Shown piece after piece: positions 34,910-46,714 of a stretch of DNA of 64,000 nt. Position numbers and translations under genes: made by a program. The notes under the pieces are model-generated. The model saw nothing but the letters and a program-made list of their open reading frames with translations. It was not told the origin of the DNA and did no database searches. This stretch comes from Tetrapyrgos nigripes (lineage: Eukaryota > Basidiomycota > Agaricomycetes > Agaricales > Campanellaceae), in the NCBI GenBank assembly GCA_013368315.1, contig JAACJM010000100.1, positions 62,001 through 126,000 on the forward strand, given 5' to 3'. The first letter of the stretch is position 1; the number at the start of each line of letters is the position of its first letter.

Positions 34910-35182
34910 ATGAACCGAAGCTTAGAAACAGCAGCTATGGTGGATAGTGGAGCAACAGCTTTATTCCTGGGAAAAGACTTTGTGAAGAAGCACCGAATTC
35001 AGACTTTTCAACTCAGACAACCAATTGACATATTTAACATTGATGGAACATCAAATCAAGCAGGGCAGATTGAAAAGTTTGCATGTCTAGGGCTCATGGT
35101 AGACAGACAACAGAACTGGATTGGCTTTTTGGTCACAGATATTGGAGGAGAGGACATCATTCTGGGACTACCTCAGTTATGA
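34910..35182 (+). pseudogene. gypsy aspartic protease
   Basis: VDSGATALFLGKDF carries the catalytic DSG, and IILGLPQL is the flap-side motif. It stops at a TGA exactly where the family reads on into the linker to RT. Confidence 0.8.
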
Positions 35183-35589
35183 CAGACAAATCCAGAAGTA
35201 GATTGGAAGAAAGGAGAAGTAAAGAGGCAGAAAGTGACAGTAGAAGAAGTACCAGATGAGGGAGATGATATTCAATGGACTGGAGAGATACTGCAGGAAA
35301 AGGAAGATCTGTTAGTGGACAGAGAAGAGGAACAGAAAGAGGAGGAAATAGAGACTGAGGAAGAAGAGGAGACACCCTACTGTTGTATACACGCTAATAG
35401 GGCAACTAGGAGGAAATGGTGGAAGGCAGGGATTCTTCAAGAACCAAGCAAGGAGGTTTGGTGTGCAGCTGGGTTTACTTATTCACAACAATTGGCAGAG
35501 CAGGCTCAGAAGGACAAACCAAAACAAACTTTCGAGCAGATGATACCAGTCCAGTACTGAGACTTTGCAAAGGTGTTCTCTGAACTAGA

Positions 35590-36890
35590 ATCTGAATGAC
35601 TTCCAGCTCACAAATCTTGGGATCATGCGATCGAACTTCTGCCAGATGCACCAGAAACTATGCACACCAAAATCTATCCTATGTCGCTCAACGAACAAGA
35701 AGAGTTAGACTGGTTTTTGGAAGATAACCTATGCAAAGGGTACATTCAGCCATCCAAGTCACCACTATCGTCACCAGTCTTCTTTGTCAAAAAGAAGGAT
35801 GGCAAACTACAATTTGTTTAAGACTACCAAAAGCTGAACCAGTACACAATCAAGAATCGCTACCCTCTTCCATTGGTTATGAACATCATCGGTCCTCTAC
35901 AGAAAGCTCGGTACTTCACAAAGTTTGATGTATGTTGGGGATACAACAATGTATGGATCAAGTCTGGAGATGAGTAGAAGGTGGCATTTGCCACAAATAG
36001 GGGACTATTTGAACCTCAGGTTATGTTCTTTGGACTTACCAACTCCCCTGCTACCTTTCAGTCTTTGATGAATTCAATATTTGCTGATTTGATCGCTGCA
36101 GGAAAAGTGGCAGTATATTTAGACGACATCCTTATCTTCAGTGGATCATTGGAGGAGGTAGAGGTAGTTACACGAGAGGTTTTGAAGAGGTTGCAGAAGC
36201 ACAATTTGTATTTGAGGCCAGAGAAGTGTGAATTTGAACAAGAGGTGATTGAATATTTGGGTCTGGTGATAGGAGGAGGGGAGGTATGAATGGATCCGGT
36301 AAAGGTAGCAGTGGTATGGAATTGGAAGATATACATCATTTCATCAAGGACTTTTCCAAAATTGCTAGACCCCTGAATGACCTGACACATAAAAATGTTA
36401 GGTATGACTGGGGAAGTCATCAACAGGCAGCTTTTGAACGACTCCAGGAAGCTTTTGTATTGGGACCAATCCTTACACTTTGGGAATCAGGAAGGCCAAT
36501 GAGAGTAGAAGTGGACACATCAGGATATGCAACTGGAGGAGTATTGATGCAGAAGCTGGAAGATGGTTTATGGCATCCTGTCGCTTTTCATTCTTCATCA
36601 ATGCAACCAGTAGAATGGAACTACGAAATATATGATCGGGAGATGTTGGCTATAGTGGAGGCATTAAAGGACTGGAGGCACTATTTGGAAGGGACGCCAG
36701 ATGGATTTGAGTTTGTAACAGACCATTCAAACTTGGAATTCTGGTGAATGGCACAAGATCTTAGTTGAAGACAAGCTCAATGGGCACTTTGGCTCTCTCA
36801 GTTCAATTTCCGGCTAGTTCATTGAGCTGGGAAATCTAATACTCAGGCAGATGCACTTTCACGAATGTCAGAACACTGAGTATCTGATAA
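35590..36890 (+). pseudogene. gypsy reverse transcriptase and RNase H
   Basis: RT motifs are [46 protein letters not shown] and the catalytic VYLDDILIF. RNase H shows VEVDTSGYATGGVL, YDREMLAIVEAL and FVTDHSNLEFW. Stops at 35819 (TAA), 35976 (TAG) and several TGA break it. The stretch between RT and RNase H (usual thumb region) is shortened near 36290-36330. Confidence 0.85.
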
Positions 36891-37100
36891 AGAAGACAAC
36901 CTACAGCAAATAGTCCTTAAACCAGCTCATTTTGTGACCATAGCAGCAACTATTTTGGCAAACCCACTGGAGGAGAGGATATGCAAGGTGTCAGAAAGAG
37001 AAGTGGAAGTATTAGAAGGACTGGAAGAGTTGAAGAAGAAGGGGCTTCAAAAGTTGGTGAATGGTTTGGCAGAATGGGAGGAGGACAATGGATTGGTGTA

Positions 37101-38255
37101 TCATAGAGGATGAGTATATGTTCCACCAGATGAACAGCTCAGGGCAGATGTAGTGCAACAATGCCATGACAACCCTACAGCAGGACATCCAGGTTTACAT
37201 GGCACTTTGGATCTGGTGGACACACACTTTTGGTGGCCTAAGATGAGGTCATTCGTAGAGAAGTTTGTGGAAGGATGTGATACATGTGCATGGAAGAAGT
37301 TGCAAAGACATCTGAGAGCAGTGACAGAACCCTTGGCAGTTCCAGCTGGGCTTTGGGAGGAGGTTGGCATGGATCTAATAACTCAACTTCCAGAATCAAA
37401 TGGATATGATGCTATCTTGGTAGCAACTGACCTTTATAGGAAACAGATTCATGCAATACTGTGTACCTCCAACATTAACACAGAGGGAGTTGCAGATCTC
37501 TTTTATCGAGAGATCTTTTGTCTTCATAGATTACCTCTACATTTCGTTTCAGATCGAGGACCACAATTTGCAGCCAAAGTCATGCACATACTACTGGAAC
37601 GACTGGGGATCAAGTCTAACCTGACTTCTGGATATCATCCACAGGCCAATAGACAGACAGAAAGAGCGAACCAAGAGGTAGAGAAGTATCTTCATTGATT
37701 TGTAAACTGATGACAAGATGATTGGGCAGAACACCTATCCTTAGCTGAGTTTGTCATCAACTCTCAAACTCACTCTGCTCATAACTTGTCACCTTTTGAA
37801 GTTACTTATGGCTACCTACTGCATTTCAACATACCAGTGGGGAGATTCTTTGAGAAGTACAGAAAGATGTGGGGGCAGCTTTACATCTAGGAAAAAGGCA
37901 GCAGAAAGAGGGATATGAACGAGGAAAACGGAAGGCACATGAGTTCAAGGTTGGGGATTATGTGTGGCTGAGTGCAGAAGATATAGATCTGAAGTTATCA
38001 AGTGAGAAGTTGGGGGACAGGCAGTTAGGACCATATGAAATTCTGGAGAAAATCGGACCATTGGACTATCGCTTGGATTTGCCAACAGGGTTGGATCGTA
38101 TTCACCCTGTGTTCCGTGTTGACAAACTCTACCCATTTGGAGGAAATGAAGTCAACAGTTTATTTCCAGAAGAACCAGAACCTATCAACCTGGAGGAGGG
38201 AGATGAGCCAGAGTATGAAGTGAAAAAGATTCTGGATAGTTGGATTCGGTGGTGA
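37101..38255 (+). pseudogene. gypsy integrase
   Basis: HHCC zinc domain (CHDNPTAGHPG ... CDTCAWKK), then the DDE core: GMDLITQLPESNG, VSDRGPQFAAKVM and the Glu in YHPQANRQTERANQE. GPY/F-like LSSEKLGDRQLGPYEIL and YRLDLP follow. Broken by stops near 37696-37715. Confidence 0.85.
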
Positions 38256-38390
38256 GGGATGGAGTATTTGATAAAGTGGAAGGGATATCATGAAGGCCAT
38301 AATTCCTGGGAGCTGATCTACAACCTTGACAATGCAAAATGCTCAATAATGGCATTCCACAAGAAGCATCCAAAAGCTCCAAGAATTTGA
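38196..38390 (+). pseudogene. Chromodomain of the gypsy integrase
   Basis: EPEYEVKKILDSWIR, one TGA, then MEYLIKWKGYHEGHNSWELI match a chromodomain (aromatic cage region YEV, W, W). Such domains direct chromovirus insertion to marked chromatin. Confidence 0.8.
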
Positions 38391-38427
38391 CTCATTAAGG
38401 ACACTGAGTCTTAGAAGAGGGGTAAGT

Positions 38428-38942
38428 TGTGACAGTATTATTTTAGAGTATTTTCGTTCATTTTCTGTTTATTTTCTTCATCAGTCACTGCCTTTTGATC
38501 ATCATTTTGATCATCTTTGACCCTATCTTTTGTTCATCTTTCTTTGATTATCTATGCACAGCTACTATCCTCTGTTTCACTATTTGTTCATCTTTCTATG
38601 ATACATTTCTTACAGGGACACTATGCACAGCCTGTTTATCTCTTGTTCATCTTTTCATGATACATCTCTTACAGGGCCAATAGGCTGTACTTTGATTGTT
38701 TTGGACAGTTCTCTGATTCATTTCTTTGCTTTGCTCAGTTATTATCTTGTCTTTTGTTTTGTGTATATAAACCTAGAGTAGTAGCTCCCTAGTCCCCATC
38801 TTGACCTCTTTGTCTTGGGACTAGGTGAGCATCTCCTGTATTTCTCTCTTCACTTAATATTAACTTTGTCTTGGGACTAGGTTCTCATTGTCTTCTGTCT
38901 ACTGCTGCTCTGTCTACATCTACTGTTTTGAGCCAAGTATTG
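38428..38942 (+). repeat. 3' LTR of the gypsy chromovirus
   Basis: Starts TGTGACAGTATT after a purine tract (AGAAGAGGGGTAAG). It carries about 35 bp not present in the 5' LTR and lacks the last ~15 bp of the 5' LTR. The difference between LTRs argues against a very recent insertion. Confidence 0.8.
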
Positions 38943-39139
38943 CCTGTGCCATAGAACGTGCCCAAGAAGAGGTGGATATTTTGGATGGAGACCTGGCAGA
39001 TTTCATACATATAGTCAGTGGGAATGTTGTATATGCTGATGCATACAATGTCATCACACGTCCCACCCTTTGTATTCATTTCATTAGAAGTACTATCTCA
39101 TCTAGAGTATGTGGAGCTGAAGAGAGTGATATATTGTAG
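38943..39139 (+). pseudogene. Myb/SANT-like ORF1, 3' part after the gypsy insertion
   Basis: Reads AIERAQEEVDILDGDLADF and ADAYNVITR to a TAG at 39137. This is the AQ-rich helical tail expected at the end of fungal PIF ORF1 proteins. It continues the frame family interrupted at 32586. Confidence 0.5.
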
Positions 39140-39160
39140 TATACAGTATGAGTACAATGA

Positions 39161-39975
39161 CTACAAAATTTCATGCTCACAAAGTACATTTTGATAGTCT
39201 ACCCACATTTCCTGAGCAATCTTATCACATAGTTGCTCTGCTCTAATCCTCTCTGCCCTATTCGCTGGCCCCTCAGCCAAATCCCCAACATCCTCCCCCT
39301 GACCATGATAACCTGGGCTTGGGTCCCATGCCTCAGTATCCATCTGCATCTCCTCAAGTTCCACTGGGTCATACTTCAGAATGAAGTTATGTAGTGCTGC
39401 CAGCTCAGGAGGAATTTGTACCTGGACATCCATCTCATAGTGAGCAGGACGGCAGAGAATTACCCAATGGGCCTTGACCACTCCAAATATCTGTTCAATG
39501 ACATTTCGAGCTTGTGCATGACGAAGGTTATAGAGTTCCTTGGCATCCTTGGGGCTATATATAGATATTGTCAGAATGAGCTAGAACGACAGTGGCATGA
39601 CACATACCACACATCTGCATGGCCCCACTCAGCTAGATGATATTGGACACCTTGGTAGGGAAGCATTAATGCCTCACACAACGCAAAACCCATGTTGGCG
39701 AGGTAATATCTTCCCTTCAGTACATGTAGGTCTTCAAGATGAGAGTTGATGAACATAGTTGCATTAGCAGAGCAACCATCCCAACTGGAGACAAAATAGA
39801 GAAAGTGCATATCAAATGAACATATTGCAAGACCATTCTGTGATAGGAACCCTTTCAGCTGATGCTGTAAATCTTTTGCAAAAGTAATGGAAATTTTTCC
39901 TGAATGTGCTTTGCAAAAGCTGTGGTCAACTGGTGAAGGGCCTTTAAGCAGCCCAGGACAGGGTTTTTGGCCGGT
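39161..39975 (-). pseudogene. PIF/Harbinger DDE transposase (DDE_Tnp_4), 3' part
   Basis: On the minus strand: KGFLSQNGLAICSFDMHFLY, FVSSWDGCSANATMF (second Asp region), GRYYLANMGFALC, LPYQGVQYHLAEWG, then after an intron (about 39559-39605) KDAKELYNLRHAQARNVIEQ (catalytic Glu helix), IFGVVKAHWVILCRP and LAALHNFIL. The first catalytic Asp block is missing and only GPSPVDHSF remains before it. C-terminal tail ends CEHEIL. Confidence 0.75.
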
Positions 39976-40239
39976 GAGTGGCTCTAAGTGAGGTTGCTGA
40001 CCCTCGGCATCATCTCGCTTAAGTAGATTTTATTATTTTTACTATATCACAGCACAGACACCCCGATACTGTTTGCTTTAGCAAAAATGGGTGGGATTGG
40101 ATGGGACAGTGAGCGGGGCTTTAGGTGCAGGTCTGGCAGGTTTTTCCCATGACCCTAGGAGATGCAGGCGTTCAGTAGGGCCCAGAATCTGCAATTGGAA
40201 TAGGGGTAGTAGCTGTGGCTGACTCAGAAAATGCAAAAT

Positions 40240-41935
40240 AAATTCCCAGAGCCGGTGATGAAAAATGATATGGGGAGGTAAGGAGGTGTATTTTGGGTCA
40301 CTGAATCCGAATATCAAATTATATTTGCAATATCTGCAGTGGTTGCAAAGATATGGGCAAAATACTGTCCAAATATAGTCAAAGAGCAGAATAGGTACTG
40401 GCCATTGGATCAAATCAGCTCTTATCTTTATATAGATTGGTAATATAGATTGGTATTATAGTGCATTTAGACACCTTGAAGCTGGGAATATAGTTTATTT
40501 TGTAAGGCAATTAAGTCCTGAGGAGCTATTCTCAAAGTAATGCTTGAAAATGAGAAAATTTGGGATGACCATGGATACTGCATACTATAGTATTCAATAT
40601 GACTATGGATATGTCTAGTGGGGTATTTTGGGCTCCTGAATCCGAATATCAACTCAGATAGTCCATATCTGCCATGGTGCTCATGCTATTTAATACATAT
40701 CCCAAAACATAGATACCTGTGGCACCTGCAAATATGCACTCTATAAAATTGTTTGAGGGGGTAAATAGGTGTTATTCAATGTCCTAAACATTAATGTGAG
40801 ATCATATCTTCCATATTCTCAAGATCCAAGACTCTATTCCTGGATTATTTCTGAAAAAGAGCAAAATTGTGGATGACCTCAGGCACCACATGCTATAGCA
40901 TTAAATATGACTGTGGATATGTCTATTAGGGTATTATGGGCCAATAAATCTAAATATTCACTCATATAGTCCATATCTGCCATGGTTCCTCCGCTATTTA
41001 ATGCTTACCCCTCAACATAGATACCTGTGGCACCAGCAAATATGTATCCTATAAAATTGGTTGAGTAGGTAGATAAGTGTTATTTAGTGCCCTGAATACG
41101 AATATAAAGTGATATATGCCATATCTTCAACTTACAGGACTCAACTCTTAATTTATTCTCAAAAGAGCGAAAATAGTACTTTTTTGGACCATATCACAGG
41201 CCTATCTTATTCCAGAGGTTATCCTAGATACTGATACTCTGTATTCCATCATCTAGTATCATTTCAAAGACAATAAGCTATCCATAATGCCTAGCATATG
41301 TTCCAGCTACATGCTGAATTACATATAGTGAAACTTGTAGCACCTAAGCTTATATCTGAGCATGTCTTTCAGTGTGGATCACCAAACTGTCAATAATCAG
41401 AGTATTATGGTAGAGGATGTTAGAGAACTACTTATGATCCAAATAAAATAGCTGGAAGATAGGTATATGTCCCAATGAAGGTGGAAAATAGTACTATTTT
41501 CGCTCTTTTGAAATTAACTTGAGAATTGAGTCTTGTAATTTGAAGATATGGTAAAGAAAACTTTATATTCATGTTTAGGGCATTGAATAACACTTTCCTA
41601 CCCACCCACACTATTTTATAAGATCCATATTTGCAGGTGCCACAAGTACCTATGTTTAGAGGTAAGTGTTAAATAGCAGGCAATACAGGTAAATATTCGG
41701 ATTTAATAGCCCAAAATACCCCAGTAGATATATCCAAAGCTATATTGAATGTCAGAGTATGCAATGTCCATAGTCATCCCAAAATTTTGCCGTTTTCAGA
41801 AATAATTCATAAATAGAGTCTTGGAACTTGACTGCATATTTGTGTTGGGGGCACTTAATAACACTTATTTACTCACCCACACAATTTTATACTATACATA
41901 TTTGCTGGTGCCACAAGCACCTATGTTCTGGTTAT
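40240..41935. repeat. Foldback array of about 300-350 bp units in inverted arms
   Basis: Units containing TATTTTGGG..CTGAATCCGAATATC, CACCTGCAAATATG and GTGTTATTCAATG recur at about 40290, 40620 and 40930. They reappear in reverse complement at about 41580-41935. The inner junction is clear: 41116-41178 pairs with 41495-41555 around a loop of about 310 bp. No ORF of note. Confidence 0.7.
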
Positions 41936-42498
41936 CTTCATCTGCAGCTTCTGAGTGAAGACAGAGAGTAGTCATGAGTACAGAGAGAAAGATAAAAGTC
42001 AATGGCAATGGATACTAATAATAGATGAACTTTTCAAATCAAGTGAAAACAAAGGAAAACAATTGAAGAGGACTTGTATGCAAATTGGTAACAGCTTCAT
42101 TATGAGAATGCTGGTAAAATACAGACTGAGGCATCAAATATTTTCAGAGAATATGTGTAATGATGAGGACAATTTCTCTGACTGACTGTTCTAAGTACAA
42201 GGGAGGGCATTTTTGATGAAGGATTGTATAAGACTGAACTACCTAGATAAGTTCCAACTTTTTTCTATATAAAAACTTTAGAGAGAGACATAAACAGAGA
42301 GTAATTTTTTTCTTTTTATTTGGTTTTTTTTGGGAAAGGAGAGTTGGTAAAGTTGGTCTGAAAGGACTATAAGTGATTTTTAGAAGCAGGGTAGGACACA
42401 GTTTGGGCATATATATAATCAAAGTGCAGTAAACATCATAGTCATGCTTTGCCTTTACCTTTAACGTCCTTGTGGCTGCAGCTGGACAAACGTTTGGC

Positions 42499-43455
42499 TC
42501 AAGCCAGAGGAAGAGGAGTATTCTCTTTAGCAAATTCAACATTGGAATTGTTGGGTTCCTCTTTGTCCTCAGTATACAGGCGAGGAAAGATCAAGCTGTG
42601 TAACTGAATAAGTGAAAAGGACACAATGAACTTCAAAGCAATTCATACTGTTTGGGGTTGCAGTTGCCTGCCAAAACACCAACCCAAAGCAGGTTAAAGG
42701 TGATGCTCCAAGTACTCAGAGTCTTGGGGTTACAATATCTGGTGATGGTATGAGCAACCACCACCACTGCATCACGGTGAGGTTCAGTAGCAGGCCACAA
42801 TGGCGAGGAATTAATGTTTTTGAGGTCTTCTGGAACATGGAAAGCCCTGTGAACTGGTTTGGGCATGAGATTGAATATAGGAACTGGAGCAAGGTAACCA
42901 ATCAGAACAGACAACACAAAAAACACAAAACCAACTCACTCATCTTGTTAACATTGACAGATGTCTTGTGGAAAGAGGCCATTGACTGAACTTGCAACTC
43001 CTCTGGCTCCTTGAACTTGTATGGCAAGTGTGGCTGTAAATACATCAGAAATTGGGTAACCATGAGACAAATTTAACATACTGTCTTATCAGCAGATTTG
43101 CTGGTATATGCATGAGTTTTGGAGGGAACATTGGAGGGGAGGGCATAGGCCTCATCAAATTTCTGTGTAAGAAGACGTTATTGCATATATACACAACAAC
43201 ATCAATAGACGTACCTTTAGCTGCTCAGCAGTAGGAGGACACTGGACGTCACCTCCTTTCCCTAACAAACGGTATGAGAATTGGTGGTAAAAAGATGGAA
43301 AGAAACTCACATTGCCCTATCCTAGTAGTGAACTGCAGGCCTCCAACAGGTTTAACACCCACACTATGTCCCAGGTCAATGTCTTTGTAGACAGTGGGAC
43401 CTATATAGGATATTTCATTCAAAGTGTTCCCAATAACAGAAGCAGTAAAAGTGCC
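42499..43455 (-). CDS. 5'-truncated six-exon gene of unknown function
   Basis: Coding exons on the minus strand are about 43455-43311, 43261-43215, 43162-43082, 43033-42940, 42883-42649 and 42595-42499. All five introns are 48-56 nt with GT-AG ends, and every phase closes to a TGA at 42499. Segments include GPTVYKDIDLGHSVGVKPVG, CPPTAEQLKFDEAYALPSNV, PHLPYKFKEPEELQVQSMAS, VHRAFHVPEDLKNINSSPLW and AVVVVAHTITRYCNP. I recognise no family. No ATG opens exon 1. The 5' end is lost where the helicase fragment begins on the other strand (about 43465). It may be a host gene fragment carried by the nest. Confidence 0.5.
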
Positions 43456-43465
43456 AACGTGATGG

Positions 43466-44887
43466 AACAGATGGCTTTATTTGATAAAAGACAGCTTGCA
43501 CAAATATCAGGTAACCACAATGCAGGTTTTGGTCAGGTGATTTTGCTCAGTTGCCACCTGTAGATGGTACTTCATTATACACCAAAAAAGTACCCCAGAT
43601 CGATTGTGCCCACTCTTTTTATACACAGGCAGAGGAGATGGGCAAAGCCCTTTGGCATCAAGTTACACATGTTGTCATCTTAAGAAAAAACATGCAACAA
43701 CAGGCTCAGAGTAGTGATGATAGTCATCTAAGGTCTGCACTAGAGAATATGTGTTTGCAGCATGTAATCCTGATGATATTAGCTATCTACATTCCAGAGT
43801 GGCAGGGAGGCTGTCAGATCAGCCTAAGATAAACACTGTGGACTTCAGATATGTTTCCATTATAACAAGCAGGAACACACAAAGAGATTGTATAAACAAT
43901 ATGCAGTCACAAAAGTTTGCAGCAGAAGTCAGCCAACCACTCCATTCCTTTTATTCATGGGATGTAATTGGCCATGGTAAAGATCCAGCAACAGCCAGAT
44001 GTAAGGCTTATAGAAAAGACATCAGTACCAAAATCAATGTCAGAGATGCTTAGAGAAGCTCTGTGGAATTTATCACCTTGTGACACAGGCCATCTTCCAG
44101 GCATATTGCAGCTGTGTGTTGGTATGCCTGTTATGATCAAATACAATGAGGCTACTGAACTTTGTATAGCCAATGGTCAAGAAGGACATGTACAAGGTTG
44201 GAAAGCTGCTAAAGATTCAAATGGAAAAGAATATCTAGATGTGTTATATGTGAAATTGCACAAGCCTGCAAAGAACATAAACATACCAGGCCTTCCTGTT
44301 AATGTAGTGCCTCTGTCTCACAATAGTCTTCCTATCACAGCAAGGATGCCTAGTGGAGAGAGATACAGTATAACAAGAAGCCAAGTTCAGGTTATACCAA
44401 ACTTTGCCATGACAGACTTCAACTCTCAAGGAAGAACCAGAGATTACAATCTTTGTAGCTTGTCTCAGGCAAGAAATCATCAGAGTATATATACAGCTCT
44501 GTCTAGAAGTTCTACACACAAGGGTACAGTCATAATGGAACCATTGTCCCAGGCAACACTTGAGAAGATCACAGGTGGTTTAAATAGATACCTATGACAA
44601 GAGTTCTGTGAACTTGAGGTTCTGGATGAGATCACTCATTTGCAATTTCAGCAGGTGTTGCCTAACAGTATAAATGGGTTTACTAGGGTTGATGTAACGG
44701 CACATTATTTTATGTGGAAAGGCAAGCAACATGTGCCAGACCAAGTACCTGACAAGCTAAGATGGTCAGCAACTGACCCAATTGAACCAGTGGAAAATTT
44801 AAATGATGTTCTGGAGAAATACAAAAAACAAGAAAAGAAAAAGAAAAAACAGTCTGATATTTATAAAATTAAAGACTCTGAGGAATA
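43466..44887 (+). pseudogene. Pif1/Helitron-type helicase, 5'-truncated, part before the copia insertion
   Basis: Helicase motifs in order: GDFAQLPPVDG (motif III, about 43536), LRKNMQQ, VAGRLSDQPKINTVDF, VSIITSRNTQRDCIN, LPGILQLCVGMPVMIKYNEA, GQEGHVQGW, and the Pif1 signature TDFNSQGRTRDYN with YTALSRSSTHKGTVI. Walker A/B and any Rep domain are absent, so the 5' half is gone. Frame changes occur near 43530, 43750 and 44030. A TGA at 44596 stands where Arg is usual (YL.QEFCELE). It runs into the copia LTR at 44888 and continues at 51756. Confidence 0.75.
44883..44887 (+). repeat. Target-site duplication GAATA of the copia element
   Basis: GAATA immediately precedes the 5' LTR and recurs at 51751-51755 after the 3' LTR. 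Removing the element and one copy restores the helicase frame (GAG GAA TAT ATA GCT). Confidence 0.9.
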
Positions 44888-45091
44888 TGTTGAAGTATAA
44901 TGAACATACACTGTGAATAGGGGGTTGATGAGTAGACGTGTCATGGTTACTTACAGTTACTTATGGTCATTTCCTTTCTTTGTTTCTTTTCTCGTTCATG
45001 GTCCATGTGTAGGACAGTATATATACCTTTTCGCTACTATGAGATAGAGATTTACATCTCTCATATTATTATCTAGGGCTACATTCTAACA
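44888..45091 (+). repeat. 5' LTR of the copia element, internally shortened
   Basis: Starts TGTTGAAGTATAATG and ends CTACATTCTAACA, like 51472-51750. It lacks about 75 bp present in the 3' LTR. A TATATATACC box (45018-45027) is present. GGTTATGGGCT directly after it is a plausible primer-binding site. Confidence 0.9.
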
Positions 45092-45382
45092 GGTTATGGG
45101 CTATATTGTCACATAAATCAACATTGACGTTAGAATTTGTGCCCTCAATCAAGTGCCACTGTGACTTCTTTCAAGTCTTTGTTCCTCGTCTTTGTTTCGC
45201 CTGTCCCCACATATGCCAGGCTCTGAAGTCGATCCTTCAGACATCCCTGACTCATCTAATCTGTTGTCTATCCTGTTGTCTATTCTGTCATCTATCCCAT
45301 TGTCTGTCCCGTTATCCCGTTATCCCCATCATTTCTTTCAACAATTATGTCCACCCCTTCATCTGACGCAACCTGACCATCC

Positions 45383-46714
45383 ATGTCTATCATCACTCTT
45401 AGCACATTGCTCTTCAAACATGGCCCTCTTTCAAAAGACAAGAACAATTTCTCTTCGTGGAAACGCCAATTCATACAGGCCTTGTGTATGAATCGAGGTG
45501 CCGATGGCTACCTTGAGAGCACCATCATTCCGTCTGACAAGGATACTGAGCCTCATGCCTACAGCAACTGGCATGCAAACAATGGGAGCATTTTGGGTTT
45601 TATGGGGTTTGTCATGACAGTATTATTTCAGGGTATTTTCATTCATTTTCTGTTTCCTTTCTTCATCAGTCACTGCCTTTTGATCATCGTTTTGTTCATC
45701 CTTTGCCCTATCTTTTGTTCATCTTTCCTTGATCATCTATGCACAACTACTATTCCCTGTTTCATCATTTGTTCATCTTTTTATGATACATCTCTTACAG
45801 GGACACTATGCACAGCTTGTTCATCTTTTGTTCATCTTTTCATGATACATCTCTTACATGATTGTTCTGGACAGTTCTCTGATTCATTCCTTTGCTTTAC
45901 TCAGTTACTATCTTTTCTTCTGTTCTGTGTATATAAACTTAGAGTAATAGCTCTCTAGTCCCCATCTTGACCTCTTCGTCTTGGGACTAGGTGAGCATCT
46001 CATGTATTTCTTATCTCCACTTAATATTAACTTTGTCTTGGGACTAGTTTCTCATTGTCTTCTGTCTTACTGCTGTTCTGTCTATGTCTACTGTTTGAGT
46101 CAAGTGTGTGCTCTACACCACTGGTTAGTTATTGATGAAGCAGAGCAGGAGGTGATTGAAAGTGCAGGTACTGCTGAAGAAGCTTGGCAACTCCTTATGA
46201 AATGTCATGCACAGGAGGGACTCGTCAAACAAGTCCAACTTATCCAAGAAGCTCTTGGTGTTTGTTATTCCTCCTCAGAAAAATATTCCATGACTCTCAA
46301 TAAATGCATTTGGGACATGGGCCCGCTCACCCCAGAACTCTTCCTCTGTATCACCATGATCAATTCTATGTTGAACATCCCTGAACTCCATGCTACACGT
46401 GAGAATGTAGTGCAGTCATTTGCTCAATCTGATGGCACCAACCCCAATCTCAAAACTTACCCTAATGCCAAGAAATATGATTCATCTGGCATTAAACAGG
46501 CATTGGATATGGCTCAGGGTCTCATTGATTCGGACTTGAAGACCAATGACATTGCGTTGACATCCCAAACTTCCCCTAAATTGAATCCTCGCAATCATCC
46601 CAAGTGCACTAACCCTAAGTACCCTAAACAACTTGGTCACATGATGGAATGGTGTGTTTCACCAGGAGGTGGCATGGCTGGAAAGACAATCACACAATCA
46701 AGGGAAGCTGTATG
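45383..46714 (+). pseudogene. copia gag, interrupted by a solo LTR
   Basis: First part MSIITLSTLLFKHGPLSKDK, NFSSWKRQFIQAL to ILGFMGFV. After the LTR: LVIDEAEQEVIESAGTAEEA, QLIQEALGVCYSS and ALDMAQGLI. Both halves belong to the UBN2/DUF4219-type gag of fungal copia elements. Confidence 0.8.
45615..46120 (+). repeat. Solo LTR of the gypsy family inside copia gag
   Basis: TGACAGTATTATTTCAGGG to CTCTACACCA matches the LTRs at 32587 and 38428 over its length, with several indels. No internal gypsy sequence is present, so it is a solo LTR from LTR-LTR recombination. A clean target duplication could not be seen. Confidence 0.8.

Larger units (their letters stand above)
33078..38427 (+). mobile_element. 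Ty3/gypsy chromovirus internal region, degenerate
   Basis: Pol order is protease, RT, RNase H, integrase, chromodomain, which defines Ty3/gypsy (Metaviridae) chromoviruses. About 15 or more in-frame stops, mostly TGA, and a deletion between RT and RNase H make it non-autonomous. Confidence 0.9.
31390..39975. mobile_element. PIF/Harbinger-type element split by a gypsy retrotransposon
   Basis: A Myb/SANT-like ORF runs on + (31390-32586 and 38943-39139). A DDE transposase fragment runs on - (39161-39975). They are convergent, only about 20 bp apart at their 3' ends, a common PIF/Harbinger arrangement. A complete LTR retrotransposon (32587-38942) lies inside the first ORF. Termini and TIRs were not found, and the transposase lacks its N-terminal part, so the element is an inactive remnant. 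Confidence 0.65.

Noticed and set aside
40240..41935. CRISPR-like repeat array
   Set aside because: Units are about 300 bp, inverted and diverged, without spacers; the genome is eukaryotic.
45106..45380. Separate secreted protein upstream of copia gag
   Set aside because: It lies between the 5' LTR and gag of the element and is leader sequence with repeated TCTATC-type runs.
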